A DNA stretch of 64,000 nt, taken from positions 3,209,001 to 3,273,000 of the forward strand of contig NZ_CP130044.1 in NCBI RefSeq assembly GCF_030505395.1, read 5' to 3'. Origin of the DNA: Asticcacaulis sp. ZE23SCel15 (lineage in GTDB: Bacteria > Pseudomonadota > Alphaproteobacteria > Caulobacterales > Caulobacteraceae). The notes beneath the pieces were generated by a model. It was not told the origin of the DNA, searched no databases, and worked only from the letters and a program-made list of their open reading frames with translations. Each line of letters opens with the position of its first letter. The first letter of the stretch is position 1. The translations under genes and the position numbers were made by a program. Below, one piece after another: positions 45,435 to 54,069 of this stretch.

Positions 45435-47999
45435 TTATTCCCCCACCTTTGATGAGCGTCCGGCGCGTTTGCCGTCAAACGTCCGCGCACGGACTTCGAC
45501 CACACCCATCACAGCCACCGGCCCGGTGTAGCTCTGCCATGCCCCGCCCGCCATACGGTATTCAACCGGATGGGCAAACTCGGTGTTGACCTCCAGTTTG
45601 CCGCCTACGATCCGCGCCCCCGGTGGCGCGATCCTGTATTCGACACCGGCTGCCTCAAGGGCTGCCAAATGCACCGGCATCTTATCGCGAAAGGTCTGCC
45701 AGTCTTTGGCTTGGGCTACCCGATCAACCTTACCGTCATCATAGGTGTAGGTTTCGCCCGCCTTATAGGCCGGTTCCCACGCTGACTTGTGCCACGCACG
45801 CTCGGCCAGACCCAGCACGCGCGGGAACAGCATGTAATCAACTTGGGCATCGCTGCGCACGGTTTCCGACCACAACTGCCCTTGCAGGCCCTTGAATGTC
45901 AGACCGGCCTTGAGCGGGGTCGCATCCTCGATCTTGCCGGGTTGGTGCCTGATAGTCTTGAGCCACGAGGCATTGGCCGGGATATTTTCAGGGATAAAGC
46001 TGAACACCTCATAGGTATCGGTCACCCGTGACGGCCAGTCGTAGCCTCGCTCCATCGGATCAACACTTTGGGGGATATCGAAATAGAAGGTGTCGGGGAT
46101 TGAAATCACCACATCCCAGCCGCGATTTGCATGATTGTGGGCCTCAGCCGCAGCACCCGTAAACAGGCCGCTCCAGATATTGGACTGCACGGCTTTGGGC
46201 ATCCTGGCGGCATCGGTATGACCCATGCCGTCGCTCCAGCCGGCGGCCTCGATGCCGCGTTCGGCCAGACGGTTTGAGACCTTTTCGATAAAATAGGCCG
46301 ACAGTTGTTTGGCCTCCAGCTTTTCCGCCGCCATCAGCTTTTGACAGGCCGGAGACTTAGACCATGCCCCGGCCGTTTCATCAGCGCCGATATGATATTT
46401 GATGAGCGGCACACCGGCGGCGGCGTGCATGGCTGCCACTTCATCAATCACCGTGTCCAGAAAACGGTAGGTCGCGGGGATACAGACATTGAGCGTGTTG
46501 TCATTATAGTGCTGGATGCTGTCGTAAACCGTGGTGTCTTCGGGCTCGACCAGCCGGTAAAGACTGGCCTCATCCGGTTTGCCCTCGGCCATCAGGCGGC
46601 GATAGCGTGCCTCCATTGACCGCACCGCCGCGCGCGAATGTCCCGGCATGTCAAAGGATGGAATAACCTCGATATGGCGTGCCTTAGCGTGGTTTAGAAT
46701 TTCGATGTAATCAGCTTGGCTGTAGTATCCATTGACTGGCGTATCCGCATCCGGCCCGGCCCCCAGTTGCGGCAAAAGGCAAACGTCCTCATTCGGGTCA
46801 TGGCAGCGCGTGCCGCCAACGGTCGCCAGTTCCGGCAGGGCCTTGATCTCAACGCGCCAGCCTTCGTCCTCGCCCAGATGGAAATGCAGCTTATTCAGCT
46901 TATATGCCGCCATCTGGTCGATGATTTTCAGCATTTCGGCTTTGGAATGGAAGTTACGCGCCACATCGACATGCAACCCGCGGAACGGCAGACGCGGCGC
47001 ATCCTCGATCAGGACGGGCTTGAGTTTACCCTTGTCATGGGCCGCCTGCTGAGCCAGTGAGGTCAGCGCGTAAGCCGCACCCGCCGCATCCGAAGCGGTG
47101 ATCGTAATCGCTCCGTTTTCGATCCTCAGCCCAGAGCCTTCCGGCGCGACACCCGATTTGGCATCGACGTTTACCATCACTTTCGGGCCCGACTTAAAGC
47201 CCATCACCCCAGCGTATTTAAGGTCATCTAACGCAACCTGAACCTGCGCCTGATCCACACCCTTGAGAGTTAGCTTAACCCCAGCAGACAGATCCACCGC
47301 CGCCCCTTTGAGCCAGATGACCTTGGTAGGCGTTGGCAGAATGACGATGTCGGGCTTGGCCTGCACCACTGTGCGCGCCGCGTTCTGCGCAAACGCCCGC
47401 TCTGGCGTCAGCCATTGGGTCAGGTCATCGGCATGTTTGGTGGCAAGTTTCGCCTCATCCGTCATCGGCGCCACAAACGGCAGGCTCTCAAGCCCGGTTT
47501 CGGGATCGATAACCGGCTTGGTAGCCGCGATGGTCGCCGCTTTCAGACCGCCCGACACCGCATAGACATTGGGCATGGGATAATAGGCCGAATAAAACTG
47601 CCCCTCGCCCCAGACCTTGATCTTGATCGTTTGCCCGGCTTGCAGCTTAACGCCCGCCTTTGGCGTCAGGGTATAAAGATCGCCGTTGATGAATTTGAGA
47701 TCAAACTGATCGCTCTCGATGCCCAACAACCGCGTGACGAAACTGGCGTAAAGCGTGAACCGCCCTGCCGCCAGATCATCCGGCAGGGTTTGCGGCAATC
47801 GCACCTCAATTTCCGACAGGAAACAGCCATTGCCGCCTTGCGGACAAGCCGGCTTATTGTCCTGAATGGTGTAACGGTAACCCAGATCAGCCGTGAAACG
47901 ATCCAACTCGCCTTGCGAGAGCTTCACAGGCGCTCCTTGCGCCCATGCCGCCCCACTCATCATCGCCGCCGCAACCCCTGCCAATAGCCATGTTTTCAT
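45435..47999 (-). CDS. Secreted beta-N-acetylhexosaminidase, GH20 (chitobiase type)
   Basis: This enzyme releases GlcNAc from chitooligosaccharides. A signal peptide (1-20, ending AWAQG) is followed by a CHB_HEX carbohydrate-binding domain to about 180, a GH20b domain to about 330, and the GH20 barrel starting at GLHVDVARNFHSK. The catalytic pair D540-E541 is in HIGADETAGAW. A C-terminal domain of about 100 residues closes it. At 854 residues it matches the four-domain chitobiase. The ATG at 47999 is chosen because the longer in-frame start hides the signal peptide. It leads an operon with GH16. Confidence 0.93.
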   Translation of the reverse strand: MKTWLLAGVAAAMMSGAAWAQGAPVKLSQGELDRFTADLGYRYTIQDNKPACPQGGNGCFLSEIEVRLPQTLPDDLAAGRFTLYASFVTRLLGIESDQFDLKFINGDLYTLTPKAGVKLQAGQTIKIKVWGEGQFYSAYYPMPNVYAVSGGLKAATIAATKPVIDPETGLESLPFVAPMTDEAKLATKHADDLTQWLTPERAFAQNAARTVVQAKPDIVILPTPTKVIWLKGAAVDLSAGVKLTLKGVDQAQVQVALDDLKYAGVMGFKSGPKVMVNVDAKSGVAPEGSGLRIENGAITITASDAAGAAYALTSLAQQAAHDKGKLKPVLIEDAPRLPFRGLHVDVARNFHSKAEMLKIIDQMAAYKLNKLHFHLGEDEGWRVEIKALPELATVGGTRCHDPNEDVCLLPQLGAGPDADTPVNGYYSQADYIEILNHAKARHIEVIPSFDMPGHSRAAVRSMEARYRRLMAEGKPDEASLYRLVEPEDTTVYDSIQHYNDNTLNVCIPATYRFLDTVIDEVAAMHAAAGVPLIKYHIGADETAGAWSKSPACQKLMAAEKLEAKQLSAYFIEKVSNRLAERGIEAAGWSDGMGHTDAARMPKAVQSNIWSGLFTGAAAEAHNHANRGWDVVISIPDTFYFDIPQSVDPMERGYDWPSRVTDTYEVFSFIPENIPANASWLKTIRHQPGKIEDATPLKAGLTFKGLQGQLWSETVRSDAQVDYMLFPRVLGLAERAWHKSAWEPAYKAGETYTYDDGKVDRVAQAKDWQTFRDKMPVHLAALEAAGVEYRIAPPGARIVGGKLEVNTEFAHPVEYRMAGGAWQSYTGPVAVMGVVEVRARTFDGKRAGRSSKVGE

Positions 48000-48393
48000 G
48001 ATCCGCTCCCGTTGCCCCAAATCTGTAAAAAACGGAGCGCGCCGCGACCATACCACAGCGGGCGCGCTCCGGAAGTCGGCTTACCGAGGGAAGGAAAGCC
48101 CTTTAAGGTTAGGCCTCGCCGACATGTCCTGCGGCGCGCCCGATGGGAAGTCTTTCGCGTTTTCACGCTGATATCAAGCTAAAAATGATTTTTTGGTCTA
48201 TATTGGTATTTATTTTGATATATTCTTTTTTCACATTGTTATTCCGCGCATCTCACCCACATTTTTACGCATTAATTTCAATATATTATATTAAATTAGA
48301 CGATTTTTCAAAAAATGAATATTGCAAATGTGTAGCTTTTGACGCCATCATTCACCAAACACAGATATAAATATCGGGGATAAAACAATACCA
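48000..48393. other. Divergent region between GH20 and GH18 genes, with AT-rich core
   Basis: I see no convincing gene. Bases 48000-48170 have normal composition; about 48180-48390 are strongly AT-rich, with long A and T runs, unlike the surroundings. The region must hold divergent promoters for the hexosaminidase and the GH18 gene. Confidence 0.5.
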
Positions 48394-49416
48394 ATGAATA
48401 CCAATCATGCAATCCTGATCGCGACCTTGCTGGCCACTCAGCCCGCGATCGCGCAACCCAAAGCTCCGGTCGTTATTGGTTATGTTCCGGCCTTCAAAGG
48501 TATGGGCCCGATCATGGCCAAAACCGACCTCACCCAATACACTCACCTCAACCTGTCGTTCGTCAATCCTGATCCGACCGGCGCTGTGGCGCTCAACGGG
48601 GCCATGACCTGCATGCCGGATGGTGCCGGCGCACAGGTCACGGGCGAATCCTTACGCACCGCGGTTACACTGGCCCACGCCAAAGGTGCCAAGGTTTTGG
48701 TCTCCCTGGGTGGCGGGATCATTCCCCAGTGCTCCGGCGACTGGCGGGTGATGTTAGAGCCCCAAAACGTCAGTGTCGTTGTGGCCGACCTGATCAAGCT
48801 GGTTGATGATTACGGCCTTGACGGCCTCGATGTTGATATCGAAGGCGCACTCCTGACCGAAATCGACAAGGCAGGCAATTATACGCCGTTTATCAAAGCC
48901 TTGAGCGAAGCTCTTAAGGCGCGTGGTAAGCTTTTGACCTGTGCTACGGCCTCCTACGAAGGCGGCATGATTCCGGTATCGTCGATCCCCTATTTCGATT
49001 TAGTCAATGTCATGGCCTATGACGCCATCGGCCCAAGCTGGGGCACGCCAGGCGATGAACACTCGCCGCTTGCCCAAGCCAAACGCGATATGGATCTGTG
49101 GCGCGCACGCGGGGTCCCCAAAGACAAGCTGGTTCTGGGCGTGCCGTTTTATGGTTACGGCTTTGGCGATTATAAGGACGGTTACGGAGGGATGCGCGAC
49201 CTGATTGCCCGCTATGGCGACGATATTCTCAAAACCGATGTGATCGGCAAACGCTGCGGCGGATGTTCATATATCACCTATAATGGTCTGGAAACCTTAC
49301 AGAAAAAGGCAAACCTGGCCGCCGATAAAGGTGCCGGGATTATGGTGTGGGAAATATCCCAGGACACCGACGATCACCGCCTGATCAAAACTGCTAAGGC
49401 CGCACTTAAGGAGTGA
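48394..49416 (+). CDS. Glycoside hydrolase family 18 (chitinase-like), secreted
   Basis: This predicted chitinase or endo-N-acetylglucosaminidase has a signal peptide (about 1-20, ending IAQ) and a single GH18 barrel. The catalytic DxxDxDxE motif is D143-E150 in LDGLDVDIEG, and SLGGG near 110 is the family strand-3 motif. It is 340 residues with no chitin-binding domain, so it may act on soluble oligomers or glycoprotein glycans. Its last 11 bases overlap the convergent halogenase gene. The substrate link to the GH20 enzymes is by context. Confidence 0.9.
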   Translation: MNTNHAILIATLLATQPAIAQPKAPVVIGYVPAFKGMGPIMAKTDLTQYTHLNLSFVNPDPTGAVALNGAMTCMPDGAGAQVTGESLRTAVTLAHAKGAKVLVSLGGGIIPQCSGDWRVMLEPQNVSVVVADLIKLVDDYGLDGLDVDIEGALLTEIDKAGNYTPFIKALSEALKARGKLLTCATASYEGGMIPVSSIPYFDLVNVMAYDAIGPSWGTPGDEHSPLAQAKRDMDLWRARGVPKDKLVLGVPFYGYGFGDYKDGYGGMRDLIARYGDDILKTDVIGKRCGGCSYITYNGLETLQKKANLAADKGAGIMVWEISQDTDDHRLIKTAKAALKE

Positions 49417-50890
49417 TGATTTTGGCGATGTAGCCTGCGTGATGCGGCAGATCCGCCAATCTCGCCGCCACCTGACGACGCACCTCATCCAGCCGTAAGC
49501 GCAGTTCATCGTCCGGCAGACGGTCAGCGATGGTGTGATAATCATCGGGCACAAGCCCCTGCCCCATAAGTATGGCGAACCAATTGGTGTCCTTAAACAG
49601 CTCAAGCACCGTCGGCATGACCTGCCCACACGACCTGTAAAGTTCCAGCCGGGCTTTGAGGCTATCGGGAATTTCATAGTTGCGGCAATAGGCCCAGAAC
49701 GGCGTGTCGTCACGCTCAGTCACATGATAGTGGCCGATCAGGAAATCCTTGACGGTGGTATAGTCGGCTTCCATTTCCCGGTTAAAACGGTCTATGGCAG
49801 CGGGCACAAAACCAGATTTGGGATACATGCCCAACAGCCGGATAACAGCTGCATGGATCAGATGAATACTGGTCGATTCCAATGGCTCAAGGAAACCGCT
49901 CGACAGCCCCAACGCCACGCAGTTTTTGACCCAGCTTTGCCGCCTACGGCCGGTCACAAACTTCAGCACGCGCGGTTCGGCCAGCGCTTCGCCATCCAGA
50001 TTGGCCATCAGGGCGTCGGTGGCCGCCCCTTCTGAGATAAAGGCGCTGGAGAAAACATAGCCATTGCCAATCCGGTGCTGAAGCGGGATGCGCCACTGCC
50101 AGCCGGCGTCGCGCGCCGTTGAACGGGTATAGGGCAGGATATCGCTTGAGGGGGCGCTACACGGCACCGCCACGGCCCGGTCGGCAGGCAGCCATTTCGA
50201 CCAGTCCTCATAACCGGTTTTCAGCGCCTGCTCGATCAGCAGCCCGCGAAAGCCAGAGCAGTCAATAAAGAAATCGCCCGTCACCACCGTGCCATTTTTC
50301 AGTGTCACCGACCGGATAAACCCATCATCTGGCTTTAACGTGACATCGGTAATTTCACCTTCGATCCGCTTAACGCCGCGCCTCTCGGCATAGCGGCGCA
50401 GGTAATTGGCATATAACCCGGCATCGAAATGATAGGCATAGCCGACGGTCTGTCCTTTGGCGGTGCGCGCAAATGTCCCCGCCCGCGCCGCCACAGTCTC
50501 CAGATTATAAAGCCCATAGTCTGCGGCCACGCCGTCCTTCAATCCCCTGAGCATAAAGTGCTGAAACGGTATACCGTCGAAATCGCGGCCATAAACGCCA
50601 AACGGATGGAAATAGCTGTGCCCCGGCGCACGCCAGTTCACAAACTCTATCCCTAGCTTGAACGTCGCCTTGGTCTCACGGATAAAGTCGTCTTCGTCGA
50701 TGCCCAGAAAGGCATTGAAATCCTGAATGGGCGGGATAGTAGCTTCGCCCACCCCGACCGTGCCAATCGCGTCCGACTCGATCAGGCAGACTTCGTGATG
50801 TTCGGTACCAATGGCGCGCGCGATCGCCGCGGCGGCCATCCAGCCTGCGGTTCCGCCGCCGACAATAACGGTTTTACGCACCCCCGTCAT
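49406..50890 (-). CDS. Flavin-dependent tryptophan halogenase-like protein, distal copy
   Basis: This predicted FADH2-dependent halogenase has all key features: the dinucleotide motif GGGTAG at 11-16, VGVGEAT at 45-51, catalytic lysine K78 in FKLGIEF (K79 of PrnA), the WxWxIP signature in GWQWRIP near 265, and EPLEST near 337 with the second catalytic glutamate. The length of 494 residues fits. It is the third gene of a halogenase operon, overlapping the middle copy by four bases. In such loci the substrate is not known; free indoles were accepted by some related enzymes in vitro. Confidence 0.92.
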   Translation of the reverse strand: MTGVRKTVIVGGGTAGWMAAAAIARAIGTEHHEVCLIESDAIGTVGVGEATIPPIQDFNAFLGIDEDDFIRETKATFKLGIEFVNWRAPGHSYFHPFGVYGRDFDGIPFQHFMLRGLKDGVAADYGLYNLETVAARAGTFARTAKGQTVGYAYHFDAGLYANYLRRYAERRGVKRIEGEITDVTLKPDDGFIRSVTLKNGTVVTGDFFIDCSGFRGLLIEQALKTGYEDWSKWLPADRAVAVPCSAPSSDILPYTRSTARDAGWQWRIPLQHRIGNGYVFSSAFISEGAATDALMANLDGEALAEPRVLKFVTGRRRQSWVKNCVALGLSSGFLEPLESTSIHLIHAAVIRLLGMYPKSGFVPAAIDRFNREMEADYTTVKDFLIGHYHVTERDDTPFWAYCRNYEIPDSLKARLELYRSCGQVMPTVLELFKDTNWFAILMGQGLVPDDYHTIADRLPDDELRLRLDEVRRQVAARLADLPHHAGYIAKIITP

Positions 50891-52395
50891 GCCGGAGCGG
50901 TCGCCTGCACCGTGGCCATCAAAGCCTCTTCGTGGGGCGTCATAATGCCGATCTGCTGCTTGATGGACGCCAGATGGTTCTGGAAGGTGCGGATAGTGGC
51001 GGCGTCATCGGCATGGTCGATCTGCGGATCATAGGACTTCGGGATCAGGCCATGACCAATGGCCAGCATCTGCCAGCTATCCTCATTGAAACTTTCATGG
51101 TCATAGCGCACCATCAGGCCGCGCGCTTCAAACACCTTAAGCTTATAGGCCAGGGCGTCGGGTGTCGTCATGACACGCGCCCTATCCCACAGCGGATCAT
51201 CAAAACGCCGGTTAAGCCGGTAGCGCACCAACTGGTAATCACGCAGGCGGCGGTAATGATCAGACACGGTTTCATTATAGATTTCGCGCTCAATCGCCAT
51301 GTCTGCCGTCACCGGATAGAGCGCCACCAGATGGCTCAAGGCGATCTGAAGGGCCTGTAGTGGCGCTGCGTCCAGCGGGTCAAACCGTGCCGCCGCCTCA
51401 CCCACCGCCAGACAGTTTTTCACCCACGGCTGCGGGCGTATCCCCTGCGCCATGTCCCGCACGGTGGCACCCGACAGGTCTTGCCCCGACAGGCTGCGCG
51501 CGGCTTCAAGCGCCTCATCGTCACTCAGCCGTTCACTATCAAAGGCCATCTGAAGCGTGGTCTGGCTTCGTTGCGGGTATAGCCCCCACCAGCCATGACG
51601 GCTGGCCGACACCTGAGCATAGAGCGGCAAGGGTCGGAACACACCCGTTGCCGCCGTCAGCAACCGGTTGCACGGATAGAGATCGCGCCAGGTTTCCGTA
51701 TCCGGCGCCTCAAGCGCACCGATTAACCGGCCTTGTGGGCCCGTCGCGTCGATAAACAAATCCCCTTCGATGACCGTGCCATCGCTGGCCAAAACCGCTG
51801 AGATGGCCCCGTCTTGCGCCCGTTTCAGCCCAAAATGCTCACCGGCATAGACCCTGGTCCCACGGCGCATGGCAACGGTTTTCAGAAACGAAGCCAGTCC
51901 GGCCGCCATCAGATGATAGCCGTATTCGCTTGGGCTCGTCCCCGCCACCGCCCGCGCAGGCATCAGCACATGCCCGGTCTGAGCCGCCATAGCGGTCAGG
52001 TTGAAGGTTTCAAACTCAGCGGGCAGACCCATCTGCCGCGCCCGCACCCAATGCTGCACGAAATTGGTACTCAAAGACGTGGGCCCCGTTGGACCATAAG
52101 CGTTCATGAACGCGCCCTTGCCCGAAAAATTGGCAAAGCGCTGCCCCAGACTGAACGCTCCGGCTCCCGATTGCAGCACCGCCGCTTCGGGCAGGTTCAG
52201 CAGCCGCATGAATTTACGAAACTCCGGCAGGGCCTCGCACACATCCGAAGGCGTCAGGGTCGAGCGGGTCTCGACCACAGTGACCTCAACGCCGTGGGTC
52301 GCCAAGGCCCGAAGCACCGTATTGGCACTTAACCAGGCATCGATATCACTGCCGACGATAACGACCCGTTTAGGCGGCACAGGCGACGCAATCAT
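50887..52395 (-). CDS. Degenerate tryptophan halogenase paralogue, likely non-halogenating
   Basis: This 502-residue protein aligns end to end with the halogenases on both sides but lacks their catalytic parts. The flavin motif GGGTxGW is GSDIDAW (15-21), VGVGEAT is missing, the catalytic lysine position is S82 in AFSLGQRF, WxWxIP has become GWWGLYP near 272, and EPLEST is DPLDAAP near 341, with Glu to Asp and Ser to Ala. The rest of the fold (DLFIDATGPQGRL, QPWVKNCLAVGEAAARFDPL) remains and the frame is open, so it is maintained rather than decaying. Four-base overlaps on both sides suggest stoichiometric co-translation. Confidence 0.88.
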   Translation of the reverse strand: MIASPVPPKRVVIVGSDIDAWLSANTVLRALATHGVEVTVVETRSTLTPSDVCEALPEFRKFMRLLNLPEAAVLQSGAGAFSLGQRFANFSGKGAFMNAYGPTGPTSLSTNFVQHWVRARQMGLPAEFETFNLTAMAAQTGHVLMPARAVAGTSPSEYGYHLMAAGLASFLKTVAMRRGTRVYAGEHFGLKRAQDGAISAVLASDGTVIEGDLFIDATGPQGRLIGALEAPDTETWRDLYPCNRLLTAATGVFRPLPLYAQVSASRHGWWGLYPQRSQTTLQMAFDSERLSDDEALEAARSLSGQDLSGATVRDMAQGIRPQPWVKNCLAVGEAAARFDPLDAAPLQALQIALSHLVALYPVTADMAIEREIYNETVSDHYRRLRDYQLVRYRLNRRFDDPLWDRARVMTTPDALAYKLKVFEARGLMVRYDHESFNEDSWQMLAIGHGLIPKSYDPQIDHADDAATIRTFQNHLASIKQQIGIMTPHEEALMATVQATAPA

Positions 52396-53915
52396 CGCAC
52401 GGCCTCCATCGCCTTACCGGCATCACAATAGCTGCGGATAAAGTCATCATGACCCGGCATGGTGGCCACGCCCTCACGGATCAGGGTTTGCAGATCCGTC
52501 ATGCGCGTCATCAGCGCCTCACGGTCCATAGCCTCAGCCAGCGCGTCATAGCGTTCCGGCACAATGTCCTGACCGAAGAACACCGCCTGCCAGCTTGGCG
52601 GCGCGAACAGGCCGTCAGCATAGGCATGGATATAGCCGCGATGCTTAAAGCGGGCGATCTTGTCACGCAGACTGTCGGGGATGTCCATGTCCCGGCAGTA
52701 TTGCCACATCGGCACGTCGGTGCGGGTATTGGCATGATAGTGCAGGATCAGGAAGTCACGCACCCGCTCATATTCAACATCGATCAGGCGGTTGAATTCG
52801 TCCTCCAGCGTCTGATCTATTACGCGGTCGCGGGGAAGCAATCGCAGCAGGAAAGTGATCGCCATCTGCACCAGATAGATGCTGGTCGATTCCAGCGGCT
52901 CAAGGAACCCGCTGGCCAGACCGATGGCTATACAGTTTTTATGCCAACACTTTTCGCGCCGCCCCGCGGTAAAGCGCAAGGGGCGCGGATCGGCCTGCGC
53001 AACTCCGTCCAGATTGGCAAGCAAGGTCGCGGCGGCTTCGTCGTCCGAGATAAACCGGCTGGAATAGACATAACCATTGCCGGTGCGGTGCTGGAGCGGG
53101 ATGCGCCACTGCCAGCCAGCGGCGCGGGCGGTCGAGCGGGTATAGGGTGTAATCTCGTTTGCGGCTCGGTCACAAGGCACCGCCACCGCCCGGTCGCACG
53201 GCAGCCACCCCGTCCAGTCCTCATAACCGACCTTCAGCGCACCGGAAATCAGCAGCCCCCTGAACCCCGAACAGTCGATAAACAGATCGCCCGTAACCAC
53301 CTCGCCCGACGCCAGAGTGACCGACCGGATATCACCACTATGCTGATTAAGCGTCACATCGGTGATTTTGCCCTCGATGCGCACAATGCCGCGCGCTTCT
53401 GAAAACTCCCGCAGGAACCGCGCATACAGAAACGCATCGAAATGGTAGGCATAGGCATAGGACGCCTTGACCGAATTGCCATCGCGCGACGGAAATTCAA
53501 ACCGGTTTTGCTTTGAGGCCACTATGGCGTAGCAGAAATCCTCCAGCGGCGTCTCAAGGCCCTCAGCCCGCGCCCGCAACCACATCTGGAAAAAGTCAGT
53601 CGCCCCCATCGGCGCACCGAACTTTCCGAACGGATGAAAATAGCGGTTGCCGATCTTGCCCCAGTCGACAAACTCAATGCCCAACTTAATCGTCGCCTGG
53701 GTCTTGCGCATAAACTCGGCCTCATTGATGCCGATATAGTCGTTGAAATCCTTGATGTGAGGCAGGGTCGCCTCACCGACGCCGACGGTGCCGATTTCGT
53801 CAGATTCGATCAGTTGCACCTCGACCTGCTCGCGCCGCGTGACCCCGGCAAAGGCCGCCGCACACATCCAGCCCGACGTTCCGCCCCCGACAATGACGAC
53901 TTTCAGTTTATGCAT
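52392..53915 (-). CDS. Flavin-dependent tryptophan halogenase-like protein, proximal copy
   Basis: This is the first gene of the three-halogenase operon. GGGTSGW (10-16), VGVGEAT (44-50), the catalytic lysine K77 in IKLGIEF, GWQWRIPLQHR near 265, and EPLESTSIYLV near 345 are all intact, so it should bind FAD and form the lysine haloamine or bound hypohalous acid. The length of 507 residues fits. The protein is close to the distal copy over its whole length, suggesting duplication. A hairpin terminator lies between it and the TonB receptor gene upstream. Confidence 0.92.
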   Translation of the reverse strand: MHKLKVVIVGGGTSGWMCAAAFAGVTRREQVEVQLIESDEIGTVGVGEATLPHIKDFNDYIGINEAEFMRKTQATIKLGIEFVDWGKIGNRYFHPFGKFGAPMGATDFFQMWLRARAEGLETPLEDFCYAIVASKQNRFEFPSRDGNSVKASYAYAYHFDAFLYARFLREFSEARGIVRIEGKITDVTLNQHSGDIRSVTLASGEVVTGDLFIDCSGFRGLLISGALKVGYEDWTGWLPCDRAVAVPCDRAANEITPYTRSTARAAGWQWRIPLQHRTGNGYVYSSRFISDDEAAATLLANLDGVAQADPRPLRFTAGRREKCWHKNCIAIGLASGFLEPLESTSIYLVQMAITFLLRLLPRDRVIDQTLEDEFNRLIDVEYERVRDFLILHYHANTRTDVPMWQYCRDMDIPDSLRDKIARFKHRGYIHAYADGLFAPPSWQAVFFGQDIVPERYDALAEAMDREALMTRMTDLQTLIREGVATMPGHDDFIRSYCDAGKAMEAVR

Positions 53916-54012
53916 GACGCCCTCACCTTTTGGTCAGGATGATTACAGACAAATCATAAGTCCACAAGCGTTCAGGAAAATAATTTAGTCATGAAAATCA
54001 ATTTATTACATA

Positions 54013-54048
54013 AAAATGGCGCACCACCGATCAAGGTGACGCGCCATA
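54013..54048 (-). terminator. Hairpin terminator between receptor and halogenase genes
   Basis: ATGGCGC (54017-54023) and GCGCCAT (54042-54048) pair, with inner ACC/GGT pairing. On the minus strand it comes 22 bases after the receptor stop and is followed by TTTTTAT. Confidence 0.75.
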
Positions 54049-54069
54049 TTCCAAACCGCTAAGGATGGC

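Noticed and set aside
48143-48370. 75-codon hydrophobic open frame in the AT-rich island
   Set aside because: Composition follows the AT-rich background, no ribosome site, and the region must contain divergent promoters.
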